A stretch of 33,607 nucleotides of DNA from Dehalococcoidales bacterium (GTDB lineage: Bacteria; Chloroflexota; Dehalococcoidia; Dehalococcoidales; UBA2162). A program made the translations under genes and the position numbers. Below, piece after piece: positions 15,751 to 24,383 of the stretch. The first letter of the stretch is position 1. Each line of letters opens with the position of its first letter. Where the stretch lies: assembly GCA_030698765.1 (NCBI GenBank), contig JAUYMF010000040.1:1-33607 (forward strand), in the 5' to 3' direction. The notes under the pieces are model-generated. The model did no database searches and was not told the DNA's origin. It saw nothing but the letters and a program-made list of their open reading frames with translations.

Positions 15751-17751
15751 CTAAGAGAGTCCGGGCGAGGCGGTGACCGGATCGCGCGACACGCTTAAGA
15801 TTCTCCTTTGCTCCAGTTCCTGTAACACGTCATCCAGTCCCACCTCCTCCAGCGCTTCCCTGGTAGGTATGCCATCCTGGTTCCACCTCTTCAGTTCATA
15901 CCATTTATCGAGCCATTTATTGAACAGATCGCGGTCCAATTTGGCTTTACCGGTTCTCGGGTCTTTCTGGAAATGCTTTTCAGGCATACTATCATCTTTT
16001 CTCCTGATGCCGGTTCTGACATCATAAGAGCGTACCTGCCTGATTATTCGTCTGGCTACCCTTGTTGCCTTAGCCTCGTCAATATCCATTCCGGTAGCGG
16101 CCGATATGAGACTGGCAATCAAGGGTCGACTGCTTATCGGTGGCGACGGGTGGTGCCCTACCCAGTAGTAGCAGAGTCCGGTAGCATCCGCCAGCGCGAA
16201 TGTCTCTTCGTTATGAGAGATAAATAATAATGTTCCCTCATAATCAGCCTCAATGAGATTGCTCTCCGGCAACAGGTACTTCTTGAATTCTTCCGGGAAA
16301 TGGTAGTACTCTGATTCCAGATAAGCTGCTTTTTCCTCGGGGGTATGGACCTCAGCCCGCTCCCAGAAGGTCTCGGCGTTAGAGCCGATAAGCTTCTCGC
16401 CGCCGCCGCCGTCAGCGATAGCTGTGGTTATACTGCCGGGGCCGGACTCGCCGCCGCCTTCTCTGCGCTGGACCAGGTCCAGTTTCTTCACGTGGCGGGC
16501 AAACTCTTCAGCGCCTCTGCCTATCCGCCGGGCGGCACGGTAAACGCCATCAGCCAGCGCATCACCAATGCCCTCGCGGCGGGCAATCTTGTCAATCAGC
16601 CAGAGAGCTGATTTTTCATCACCGAACTCCAGGTGCATCCCTCCGGTATCTTTCCCGGTCAGTATCCCTTTTTCATAGAGCTTGATTGCCAGCGCGATTT
16701 GCGCCGTAATCGATTTGCTGTCCAGACCATATAATTCGCACTGGTGATAAAACCTTAAAGCGAAGTCAATATCAAGTATTCTGGTAGCGCGCAGACCAGC
16801 CACCCAGGAAGAGCACTTTATAAAGGAATACTCGCCATCAGGCTGGGCATAGGCGCGGAGGCAGCGCTGCCCGCAGTTATAGCAGGCAACCCTTTTATCC
16901 GTTTTTGTGTCCATGAAGTTCTGGGCTACCTCGCCAATATGGTCTATTTGATACTGAAGCTCAGGCGGGTATGCCCCCCCAGTGATGCCGTAGTCTACTC
17001 CCTTGGCGTATCCTTTAACACGGCCGTACCCGAAATTGTCATAAATCTGGTGCCTGACACGCTCGGTGCGGTTGAGGATTGGCTGGCACAGTTCGATGAG
17101 TCTGTCAGGATCGGCGACGTTAACGTCTTTGGTGCCATGAACGGCGATAGCCTTCAACATCTTGTCACCCATGATGGCGCCCGCTCCGCCCCGGCTGGCG
17201 CTGGAACCGTTGCCGTGTTCGATGGTAGACGTGTAGACCTTATTCTCACCGGCGAGGCCGATACACAGGACTTCCACCTCTTCGTTTTTCAATTCTTCAC
17301 GGATGAGTCTTTGGGTTTCTCGGGTGTTTTTTCCCCAGAGATGCCTGGCATCACGCAGTTCCACCCGGTCATCATCTATCCACAGGTACACCGGCGTGGA
17401 TGACTTTCCGGATAGCTTTATCGTATTGTAGCCGGCAAACTTAAGCCTGGCTCCAAAATTGCCACCGATATTGGAATACGAGTGTATTTCAGTCACCGGC
17501 GACTTGAAGGTAACGGTAGTGCGGTTAGCGCTGGGCACAATAGTCCCAACCAGAGCACCCGCGCTGATTACCAGTAAATTTTCAGCGGAAAAGGGTTCAA
17601 CTTCAGGAGGCACTCTCTCCCATAATGTCCTGACATTGGTACCTTTACCTCCGAGGAAAGCTTCATATAGCTTGCGGTCTGCCGCTTCTTTGACGATGGT
17701 GGCGTTAGACAGGTCAACTTCTAAATCAGCTTCAGCCCAACCGTACAACAT
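15751..17751 (-). CDS. Aldehyde:ferredoxin oxidoreductase family protein (tungstopterin)
   Basis: A 666-aa AOR-family enzyme, which oxidises aldehydes to acids (or reduces acids) with ferredoxin, using a tungsten bis-pterin and one [4Fe-4S] cluster. The N-terminal domain has FLGGKGTNVRTLWERV, SANRTTVTFKSP and NIGGNFGARLKFAGY. Three cluster ligands are in CYNCGQRCLRAY (Cys290, 293, 297), and the fourth is likely the Cys of DATGLCYYWVG. EHGNGSSASRGGAGAIMGDK is a conserved pterin-region loop. The length is slightly above the usual 600-630, with a charged C-terminal tail. AGGAGGAG lies before the ATG. The FAD oxidoreductase upstream on the same strand is a plausible electron partner, but a hairpin lies between them. 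Confidence 0.92.
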   Translation of the reverse strand: MLYGWAEADLEVDLSNATIVKEAADRKLYEAFLGGKGTNVRTLWERVPPEVEPFSAENLLVISAGALVGTIVPSANRTTVTFKSPVTEIHSYSNIGGNFGARLKFAGYNTIKLSGKSSTPVYLWIDDDRVELRDARHLWGKNTRETQRLIREELKNEEVEVLCIGLAGENKVYTSTIEHGNGSSASRGGAGAIMGDKMLKAIAVHGTKDVNVADPDRLIELCQPILNRTERVRHQIYDNFGYGRVKGYAKGVDYGITGGAYPPELQYQIDHIGEVAQNFMDTKTDKRVACYNCGQRCLRAYAQPDGEYSFIKCSSWVAGLRATRILDIDFALRFYHQCELYGLDSKSITAQIALAIKLYEKGILTGKDTGGMHLEFGDEKSALWLIDKIARREGIGDALADGVYRAARRIGRGAEEFARHVKKLDLVQRREGGGESGPGSITTAIADGGGGEKLIGSNAETFWERAEVHTPEEKAAYLESEYYHFPEEFKKYLLPESNLIEADYEGTLLFISHNEETFALADATGLCYYWVGHHPSPPISSRPLIASLISAATGMDIDEAKATRVARRIIRQVRSYDVRTGIRRKDDSMPEKHFQKDPRTGKAKLDRDLFNKWLDKWYELKRWNQDGIPTREALEEVGLDDVLQELEQRRILSVSRDPVTASPGLS

Positions 17752-17893
17752 TTCAATCTCCTCCTGGTGGGTTAGCGTAATTTGCTTGTTAAGGGTCCCG
17801 TACTATTATATTAAGTCTGTGATATGGCTCTGTCAAGGAAAGCGCCGTGGTTTCAAGGGTGATTTGTGGCTGGACGGGAACGTCTCTAACGCA

Positions 17894-17925
17894 GTTGGCG
17901 GGCTATTAAAAAATAGCCCGCCAAC
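17894..17925 (-). terminator. 14-bp perfect hairpin after the FAD oxidoreductase gene
   Basis: GTTGGCGGGCTATT and AATAGCCCGCCAAC pair perfectly around a 4-nt loop, 32 bp beyond the FAD oxidoreductase stop codon and before the AOR start. Read on the minus strand, the run of Ts falls in and beside the loop rather than after the stem, so it is a strong hairpin but not a textbook intrinsic terminator. Confidence 0.6.
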
Positions 17926-17957
17926 CTCTATACCTTGATAGTATCCAGTCTGCCTGT

Positions 17958-19235
17958 TTACACCAGCTTTTTGGAGAATATTCCGGTTAGACCCAGCTTC
18001 CCGATATTATCAGTGTACATCTTTTTAGCCTGAGTGGCTTCCAGTTCCTGCTCCTCGGCGGTTAATCTAAGGCCACCCCTGCTCTTGGGATCGTTTTGCT
18101 TTTCCAGGCTGAAGGCCATGGCTCTGCCGATAGCAGTGGTTACGGGTAGTTCAAGGGCTGGCATTCCGGCTGCCTTGCGTACCGCGTTGTGGCCAGCCAG
18201 CGCGCCGGAGATATAAGCTGCCGAGATGCTGCCAAATTTCGCCTTTTCACCGGCAACGAATAAGTTGTCCACGCCCTCGGCCTTTAGAGCCAGGTCCTTG
18301 GGTGAAATCGCCATGTACCTGATAGCATTACCAATCCAGCCGACATGCGGTTCAGCAATCATGGCGTTTTCCATGCCGGCTATCTTCTCCAGTTCTTCCC
18401 GCGGCAGCCAGGGCATTCTCCTGATATTAACGTAGCCGCAATAGTTTATTTCCAGTTCCCTGGCCATCTCCGGCGTTACGCCCATACCTACCATTGTCAT
18501 CCGCATTCTCTGGTATACCGCTTCGACATATTCCGGCGGCGTCTCTAACTGTATCTCACCTTCTGTTTCCAACTTCTTCTGAAGATCAGGGGAGAGCGAC
18601 TCTTTAATCAGGGTAACCGCGGAACTGTATATCCCGGGTGTACCATCCGCCCTCTGCCCGACGAACTCTTTGACGCCAGCCTTAGCGGCAATGCTAACCC
18701 TGCCACCAAACAAATAGCAGTTCATTATACAGGCGGCACAGCCCTGCCCGTATTTTTCACACATCGGTATCGGTCCGGCTCCCCCTGTAGCGTCGACCAC
18801 GGCATCAGCCTCCAGCACCGTGCCGTCCTTAAGCTTTATCGCCTTAATGCTCCGGCCGGACATCTCAACGTCTGAGCCGAGACCTCGTAAGATTATCTTT
18901 ACGCCCAGTCCCCGCAGGACCTTGTCTACCGCCTTTCCAATCTTGCGGGTGTCATACAGGGTAAGCATGCGCGGGTCTTTTAGCTTCAGATTTTCAAATC
19001 GGGAAAAAATTGCCACCGAGTCCAGAGCATCCAGCATATCTCCCGCTCCCATGGCAACAAGTTCCACCTCGCCGGGAACGGCGGAACCCCGCCGGTAAGA
19101 CCCGGCCAGCTGGCCCATACCTGTAAGCGTATCCGTCTTTTCGACCAGTGTTACATCCGCTCCGGCCCGTGCCGCTGCCGCAGCCGCACCGCAACCGGCA
19201 AACCCCGCACCCACCACGACTATTTTTTTGGACAT
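17958..19235 (-). CDS. FAD-dependent oxidoreductase with cysteine cluster
   Basis: A 425-aa flavoprotein starting MSKKIVVVGAGFAGCGAAAA, a Rossmann dinucleotide-binding fold, with the second FAD signature near VDNLFVAGEKAKFG (about 330-345). It resembles the FixC/fumarate-reductase-like or GidA-like FAD proteins. An unusual Cys cluster follows DATGG: MCEKYGQGCAACIMNC has Cys159, 166, 169 and 173, suitable for an Fe-S centre. The start at 19235 is preferred over an in-frame start at 19310 because GAGGAGGG sits 8 nt upstream. Position upstream of the AOR gene suggests passing AOR-derived electrons to another carrier, but this is inference. Confidence 0.85.
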   Translation of the reverse strand: MSKKIVVVGAGFAGCGAAAAAARAGADVTLVEKTDTLTGMGQLAGSYRRGSAVPGEVELVAMGAGDMLDALDSVAIFSRFENLKLKDPRMLTLYDTRKIGKAVDKVLRGLGVKIILRGLGSDVEMSGRSIKAIKLKDGTVLEADAVVDATGGAGPIPMCEKYGQGCAACIMNCYLFGGRVSIAAKAGVKEFVGQRADGTPGIYSSAVTLIKESLSPDLQKKLETEGEIQLETPPEYVEAVYQRMRMTMVGMGVTPEMARELEINYCGYVNIRRMPWLPREELEKIAGMENAMIAEPHVGWIGNAIRYMAISPKDLALKAEGVDNLFVAGEKAKFGSISAAYISGALAGHNAVRKAAGMPALELPVTTAIGRAMAFSLEKQNDPKSRGGLRLTAEEQELEATQAKKMYTDNIGKLGLTGIFSKKLV

Positions 19236-19408
19236 TTTTTCAACCCTCCTCTTCTGGTAGTTATTACCCGGAAAATTCTTTTTACAAAGGAACAGACGAA
19301 CCATTTTCACAAAGAAAGACGGATTTTGTCAAGTTGGTGTACTCGTTCATATGACCCTGCCCATCTGTTTACCGGCGTAATTTTATGCTAGACTACCCAC
19401 CGTAAATC

Positions 19409-19582
19409 ATGTTGATAAAAGAATTCGACCGTCAGTTAAATAACCTGATTCAAAAGGGATATCCCGATGCGGCAAGTCTACCAAGGCAGAGGTTCTTGAA
19501 TTATATCGATCCCCTCAGGGAGAAAATAAGTGAAATCGTGGTACCTGAAGTAGATTTAGAAGAAGATGCCCATCATGGCTAA
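19409..19582 (+). CDS. Small hypothetical protein (57 aa), possible truncated gene
   Basis: An open frame beginning MLIKEFDRQLNNLIQKGYPD and continuing LPRQRFLNYIDPLREKISE. The pattern of an FD-Q-L--LI-KGYP segment followed by F---I-PLR resembles the N-terminal part of a larger uncharacterised protein family, so this could be a short stand-alone gene or a truncated remnant. There is no strong ribosome-binding site. The codons look gene-like, with an acidic C-terminus. It lies between the divergent FAD oxidoreductase gene and the radical SAM operon. Nothing recognisable fills the 227 bp from here to 19810 apart from the ribosome-binding region of the next gene. Confidence 0.4.
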   Translation: MLIKEFDRQLNNLIQKGYPDAASLPRQRFLNYIDPLREKISEIVVPEVDLEEDAHHG

Positions 19583-19809
19583 AACTATGAGCCAGTCAAG
19601 ATAATAGAGCCGGGGTTTACCAACTGTTGCGGCAGAAAGGGAGGGATTGCCTGACCCGTTTCCTCCAAAGGAGCAGGCAGTTTCAATTATCGTGCTTAAC
19701 CTATTCGATATTATTGCCACCCGGAACTACCATCCTTTCTCAGGAATTTGACGTTATACCTCCAGACATTCTAGAATTTCTTTAGTGACTACTATGAGGG
19801 GAGGGGTCG

Positions 19810-21147
19810 GTGAAAATACTTCTTATAATGCCTCGCGGAGCGCTCTACCGATACGAAAAGGGTATCTTTAAGAGACCTATCCGCTATGCTCCATTGACTT
19901 TAACCACACTGGCAGCGTTGATCCCGCCGGAGATCGAAGCCGAAGTGGAGATCATCGATGAGGGGGTGGAAACCCTGCCCGGCGAGATCAAAGCTGATCT
20001 GGTTGGGATAACGGCTATTACCGGGACGGCGATGCGTGCCTACACACTGGCCGATCATATCCGGCAAAAAGGCATCCCGGTGGTGCTGGGTGGTGTCCAT
20101 GCCACCCTGATGCCCCAAGAAGCCGCATTCCACGCCGATGCCGTCGTTACCGGTTTTGCGGAAGAAAGCTGGCCGCAGTTGCTCCGTGATTTCATCCGTG
20201 GCAGGATGGGCAAGCTCTATACCCAGTCCCCGGCTCTCTCAATGAGCGATTTGCCATTCCCCCGCAGGGAGCTTCTCAGAGGTAAGAATTATATAACCGT
20301 CAATACCGTGCAGGCTACGCGTGGGTGTATTAATCATTGTGATTTCTGTGTCGTGCCTGTCGCCTGGGGTAGAAGGATGTACCTCCGTCCCGTCAGAGAT
20401 GTCATCTCGGAACTGGAACAGATTGAAAGCCGTAATGTCCTTTTCGTAGACGTGAGCCCTATTGAGGACCGGCAATACGCCAAAGACCTCTACCGCGCCA
20501 TGATACCGCTCAAGAAACGCTGGCTCAGTCCTTCCACCATCCGCATGGCGGATGACCCCGAGCTGCTGGATTTAGCCGCTAAAAGCGGCTGCAAAGGTCT
20601 CTTGATAGGCTTCGAGTCAGTCTCTCAGTCCACTCTAAAAGGTATGGGGAAGGGTTTCAATTACGCCGAAAAATACAAGACCCAGATTAAGAAGCTGCAC
20701 AACCGTGGAATCTCTATCCAGGCATGCTTCGTTTTCGGTTTTGACACCGATGACAAGACGGTTTTTGAAAAGACGGTGGAGATGGTCAATAAACTGAACC
20801 TGGACCTTCCCCGCTTTACGGCTTACACCCCGTTCCCGGGTACGCCCATCCACGAGAAATTAAAGAAGGAAAACCGCATTATCGAGACCAACTGGTCGAT
20901 GTATGATGCTCAGCACGTTGTCTTCCGACCCAAGCTCATGTCCCCCGGGGAGCTACAGGAGGGATTATATTGGACCTGGAAACAATGCTATACCGCCGGC
21001 TCGATATTCAAGCGGCTGGCAGGCTCGCGCTGTATATTACCCGTCTCAATCCCCGCGAATATCGCTTATCGTTTTTACGCGCGAAATCTCTTAAAATATG
21101 ATGAAAGCAAAATGCAGGACAATTCGCTAATCGAGACCATCGCATAG
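19810..21147 (+). CDS. B12-binding-domain radical SAM protein (first of three)
   Basis: A 445-aa protein with an N-terminal cobalamin-binding Rossmann-like domain (MKILLIMPRGALY, VVLGGVHATLMPQEA near residues 91-104) and a radical SAM barrel with the cluster motif RGCINHCDFC (Cys173, Cys177, Cys180). The domain lacks a D-x-H-x-x-G lower axial His motif, as in many class B enzymes. The C-terminal segment RFTAYTPFPGTPIHEKL is typical of the family. Likely chemistry is methylation or another radical change at an unactivated carbon. It starts with GTG after a GGGGAGGGG ribosome-binding region and opens a four-gene plus-strand operon. The substrate is unknown. Confidence 0.88.
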   Translation: MKILLIMPRGALYRYEKGIFKRPIRYAPLTLTTLAALIPPEIEAEVEIIDEGVETLPGEIKADLVGITAITGTAMRAYTLADHIRQKGIPVVLGGVHATLMPQEAAFHADAVVTGFAEESWPQLLRDFIRGRMGKLYTQSPALSMSDLPFPRRELLRGKNYITVNTVQATRGCINHCDFCVVPVAWGRRMYLRPVRDVISELEQIESRNVLFVDVSPIEDRQYAKDLYRAMIPLKKRWLSPSTIRMADDPELLDLAAKSGCKGLLIGFESVSQSTLKGMGKGFNYAEKYKTQIKKLHNRGISIQACFVFGFDTDDKTVFEKTVEMVNKLNLDLPRFTAYTPFPGTPIHEKLKKENRIIETNWSMYDAQHVVFRPKLMSPGELQEGLYWTWKQCYTAGSIFKRLAGSRCILPVSIPANIAYRFYARNLLKYDESKMQDNSLIETIA

Positions 21148-21225
21148 CTTTCCTGATAACAGATTCAACATGCTGATGTCGGTTGTCATTTCCGCCAGGT
21201 ACCCGGCCAGGTAGTGAAGGAGCTT

Positions 21226-23679
21226 ATGCCTCGTGTAACTTTTATCTACCCTTGCGTGGGACGTTTCCCCGGGACGCGCTATGTCCGCTCGTGGCAGATG
21301 CAGCCGCTTGCAATAGGGGTGCTGTCCGCCTTGACCCCCGCCGGCTGGCAAAAGTCATTCTATGATGACCGGCTGGAAGCCATTGATTTCTCTCAGCCCA
21401 CCGATCTGGCCGCGATATCTATTGAGACTTTTACTGCCCGCCGCGGCTACCAGATAGCGGATGAATACCGTAAAAAAGGGATCCCGGTGGTGCTGGGGGG
21501 CTATCATGCAACTCTTTGTCCTGAGGAAGCCAGGGAACACGCCGATTCTGTGTGTATCGGTGAGGCCGAAAAAGTCTGGCAGCATATTCTGAACGATGCC
21601 TCCGGAGGAAAGCTGGCTTCCGTTTACTCTGCGCCACGGAGCGCTAACCTTGCCGGCATCAGGACGGACCGCGGGATATTTGAAGGTAAACACTACTTTA
21701 AGCTCGCTATGGTGGAATCCGGCCGGGGCTGCCGTTTCAATTGCAGTTTTTGCTCAATCAGTGCCTTTTACCAGTCTACCTACCGCCGAAGACCGGTTGA
21801 CGAGATTATCGGTGAAATAAAGCAACTGAAGGAGAAAGTCATTTTTTTCGTGGATGATAATATCGTCGGGGACACAGCAACCGGCCGGGAGCTTTTTAAG
21901 GCACTGATACCGCTGAAAATCAACTGGATAGGCCAGTGTAGCATCAACGCTGCCACCGACACGGCATTACTGGAACTGATGTCACAAAGCGGTTGCCGGG
22001 GTCTCCTGGTCGGACTGGAATCGCTCCACGCAATCAACCTCAATACCGTTGGAAAAGCCATCAACCAGACAATCGATTACGAGCAAGCCCTCGGGGCTTT
22101 TCGGAAAAATGGTATCTCGATCTATGGCACTTTCATGTTCGGCTTTCCGGCCGATTCCACCCGGACCATCCGGGATGCCGTGGATTTTGCCCGGCGCCAG
22201 AAACTATTTTTAGCCGCCTTTGCCCAGATTATCCCCTTCCCTGGAACGCCTCTTTACTCTCAGTTCGAGGCTGAAAATAGACTGATGTATCCTGACTGGT
22301 GGCTGAGTGACCACTACCTCTTCGGGCAAGCCCCGTTCTATCCCGTCGGCATGTCGCCTGCTGAACTGGAGCAGTCATGTTACGCAGCCCGGCGGGACTT
22401 CTATTCATTCTCTTCCATACTGCAGAGAGGCCGGGAATTTTCGGCTAACTGCGCCCGGCCCCGGATGGCCGGGGTCTTCTACGGTCTGAACTATCTGATG
22501 CACCGGGAGGTATCCAGGAAATTCGGTATCCCCATGGGCATGAGGGAAACTCCCGTGAAGAAGCGTTCACCTCATGTTGTCGCCGAAATCGCAGGGCCTG
22601 ATAATGACGCTGAGATCCGCAATTTGCTCTGCCAGATTCCCGTGCCCGGAGCGGTTCAGATTACCTACCTTTACAACCCGTCATTCATGGCCTCCATGAA
22701 GGTTGAAGGGAGACAGTCCGATATCATCACCGGACGCGATACTGATACCGGCAAGTTGATTGGACTGGGCACCCGCTCCATAAAACCCGCTTTCGTAAAC
22801 GGCGAACTCTCTCCATTAGGCTATCTGGGGAGCCTGCGACTTGCCGAGGAATATCGCGGCAGCACTTACCTGGCTCGCGGTTACCGCGAGCTAAAGCGGT
22901 TGCACCAAGCCGGACCAGCCAGGCTGTATATCACTACCATCATAGAAAGCAATAAGAAGGCGCGAGAGATTCTGACTTCGGGGCGGGCGGGGTTGCCCGC
23001 TTATCATGATTTCGGCCGGTTTTGCAGTCTGGCCATTGGATTGAGACGGAGTCCGTCCCGGTTAAGCTTACCGGACAATCTCCTCATACGCCCGGCTGTT
23101 ATGGAAGATATCCCGTCGCTCATTGAGTTCTGGCAGCGTGAAGGTTCTCGCCGGCAGTTTTTCCCCGGTTATTCGGCTGCGGACTTGATTGATCCGGAAG
23201 GCTTGCTGGGTGGACTGGCTCCGGATGATATTCTGCTCGCTTTTAAAGAAGATAAACTGGTCGGAACCACAGGCGCATGGAACCAGGAACCGTTCCGCCA
23301 GAGCCGGGTAACCGGTTACAATCGCTGGCTCGGCATGCTGCGCTCTCCCTATAACCTCACCGCCGGCCGGCTGGGGTATCCGCTCCTGCCCCGTCCCGGT
23401 TCCGACCTGGACTACTTTAACCTGGCCCTGGTCTGTATCAGTAATGACGACCGAAAAGTCTTCGCTGCTCTGCTGTCTCAACTCCTGGCAAAATATCACG
23501 GCAGCTTTGATTTTTTTATGGCCGGACTGCATGAGCATGACCCGCTACTGCCTGTCCTGGCTAAATACCGTCATTTCAATTATTACAGCCGCCTTTACGT
23601 GGTCTGCTGGGAAGACGGAGAGCATGATTTTCATAATCTGGATGGACGCGTACCTTACCTGGAACTGGGGGCCTTATAA
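21226..23679 (+). CDS. B12-type radical SAM protein fused to tandem GNAT-like domains
   Basis: An 817-aa fusion. Residues 1 to about 435 form a cobalamin-binding plus radical SAM module (VVLGGYHATLCPEEA; cluster motif RGCRFNCSFC with Cys169, 173, 176). The rest reads as two acetyltransferase-like (GNAT) domains: about 440-625 with LSPLGYLGSLRLAEEYRGS, and about 630-800 starting LLIRPAVMEDIPSLIEFWQR. The ATG at 21226 is chosen because the protein then begins like its relatives. An in-frame GTG at 21214 is possible, and AAGGAG at 21217-21222 is unusually close to the ATG. The first base of the next gene overlaps this stop codon. Fusion suggests radical modification coupled to acyl transfer on one substrate. 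Confidence 0.82.
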   Translation: MPRVTFIYPCVGRFPGTRYVRSWQMQPLAIGVLSALTPAGWQKSFYDDRLEAIDFSQPTDLAAISIETFTARRGYQIADEYRKKGIPVVLGGYHATLCPEEAREHADSVCIGEAEKVWQHILNDASGGKLASVYSAPRSANLAGIRTDRGIFEGKHYFKLAMVESGRGCRFNCSFCSISAFYQSTYRRRPVDEIIGEIKQLKEKVIFFVDDNIVGDTATGRELFKALIPLKINWIGQCSINAATDTALLELMSQSGCRGLLVGLESLHAINLNTVGKAINQTIDYEQALGAFRKNGISIYGTFMFGFPADSTRTIRDAVDFARRQKLFLAAFAQIIPFPGTPLYSQFEAENRLMYPDWWLSDHYLFGQAPFYPVGMSPAELEQSCYAARRDFYSFSSILQRGREFSANCARPRMAGVFYGLNYLMHREVSRKFGIPMGMRETPVKKRSPHVVAEIAGPDNDAEIRNLLCQIPVPGAVQITYLYNPSFMASMKVEGRQSDIITGRDTDTGKLIGLGTRSIKPAFVNGELSPLGYLGSLRLAEEYRGSTYLARGYRELKRLHQAGPARLYITTIIESNKKAREILTSGRAGLPAYHDFGRFCSLAIGLRRSPSRLSLPDNLLIRPAVMEDIPSLIEFWQREGSRRQFFPGYSAADLIDPEGLLGGLAPDDILLAFKEDKLVGTTGAWNQEPFRQSRVTGYNRWLGMLRSPYNLTAGRLGYPLLPRPGSDLDYFNLALVCISNDDRKVFAALLSQLLAKYHGSFDFFMAGLHEHDPLLPVLAKYRHFNYYSRLYVVCWEDGEHDFHNLDGRVPYLELGAL

Positions 23680-24383
23680 TGGCGCTCCAGGCACACGTCA
23701 CCCCGGTCAATCAAATCAGCGAAGTCCAGATCTTGACCATGCTCAGGATAATGCAGACCTATTATCTGAATGTCGATGCGGTACAGTTCCGTACTGACCT
23801 GAAAGAAAAAGACCTGGTCATCCTTCTCCACGAAGAAGGAGCCATCCGCGGCTTTTCCACGTGGTTGTTGACCGAGCATGAAATGCCGGAGCAAAAGGTC
23901 AATATCATCTTCTCCGGAGATACGATTATTGAAAAGGCACACTGGCATTCCCTGGCCCTTCCCATCGCCTGGGGCCGCCTTATGTTATCAGCACTGGCCA
24001 GATATCCTGACCGGGAGCTTTACTGGGTGCTGACCAGCAAAGGCCACAAGACCTACCGTTTCCTTCCGGTGTTCTTCCGTGAGTTCTATCCTGCGTTCAT
24101 GAAGAATACCCCGGTTTTTGAAGAAGCTCTACTCCATAGTTTTGCCAGCCACAGGTTTGGGAACCGGTTTAATCCGGCTACCGGAACCCTGACCGCCTCA
24201 GACAAAGCCCAGAAATTGATTCCGGGTGTGGCTGATATTACGGAAGCCCGCCGCAAAGACAAACATGTCGCCTTCTTCGAGAGAATGAACCCCGGTTGTA
24301 CCCAGGGTGACGAACTGGTTTGCCTGGCCCGCTGCCACCCGGATAATATCAGTCCCTTTATCAAGAGGTATCTAAAAACATGA
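23679..24383 (+). CDS. Uncharacterised 234-aa protein, possibly GNAT-fold
   Basis: I do not recognise a named family. The protein is soluble, with no signal peptide or clear membrane segment. An alternating strand/helix pattern (LVILLHEEGAIRGFSTWLL, then LPIAWGRLMLSALARYPDR and LYWVLTSKGHKTYRFLP) is compatible with an N-acyltransferase (GNAT) fold, and the last third is charged. Its ATG shares one base with the upstream stop codon, and its end overlaps the GH3 start by 4 bp (ATGA), so it is surely part of the operon and probably made in a fixed ratio with the fusion protein and the GH3 enzyme. A role in acyl transfer or substrate handover is inference only. Confidence 0.75.
   Translation: MALQAHVTPVNQISEVQILTMLRIMQTYYLNVDAVQFRTDLKEKDLVILLHEEGAIRGFSTWLLTEHEMPEQKVNIIFSGDTIIEKAHWHSLALPIAWGRLMLSALARYPDRELYWVLTSKGHKTYRFLPVFFREFYPAFMKNTPVFEEALLHSFASHRFGNRFNPATGTLTASDKAQKLIPGVADITEARRKDKHVAFFERMNPGCTQGDELVCLARCHPDNISPFIKRYLKT

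Noticed and set aside
21214-21225. GTG at 21214 as start of the radical SAM-GNAT fusion
   Set aside because: The protein starting at the ATG at 21226 begins like the other B12-type radical SAM proteins, and the purine-rich AAGGAG is better explained as a ribosome-binding site, although the spacing is short; the GTG is not excluded.
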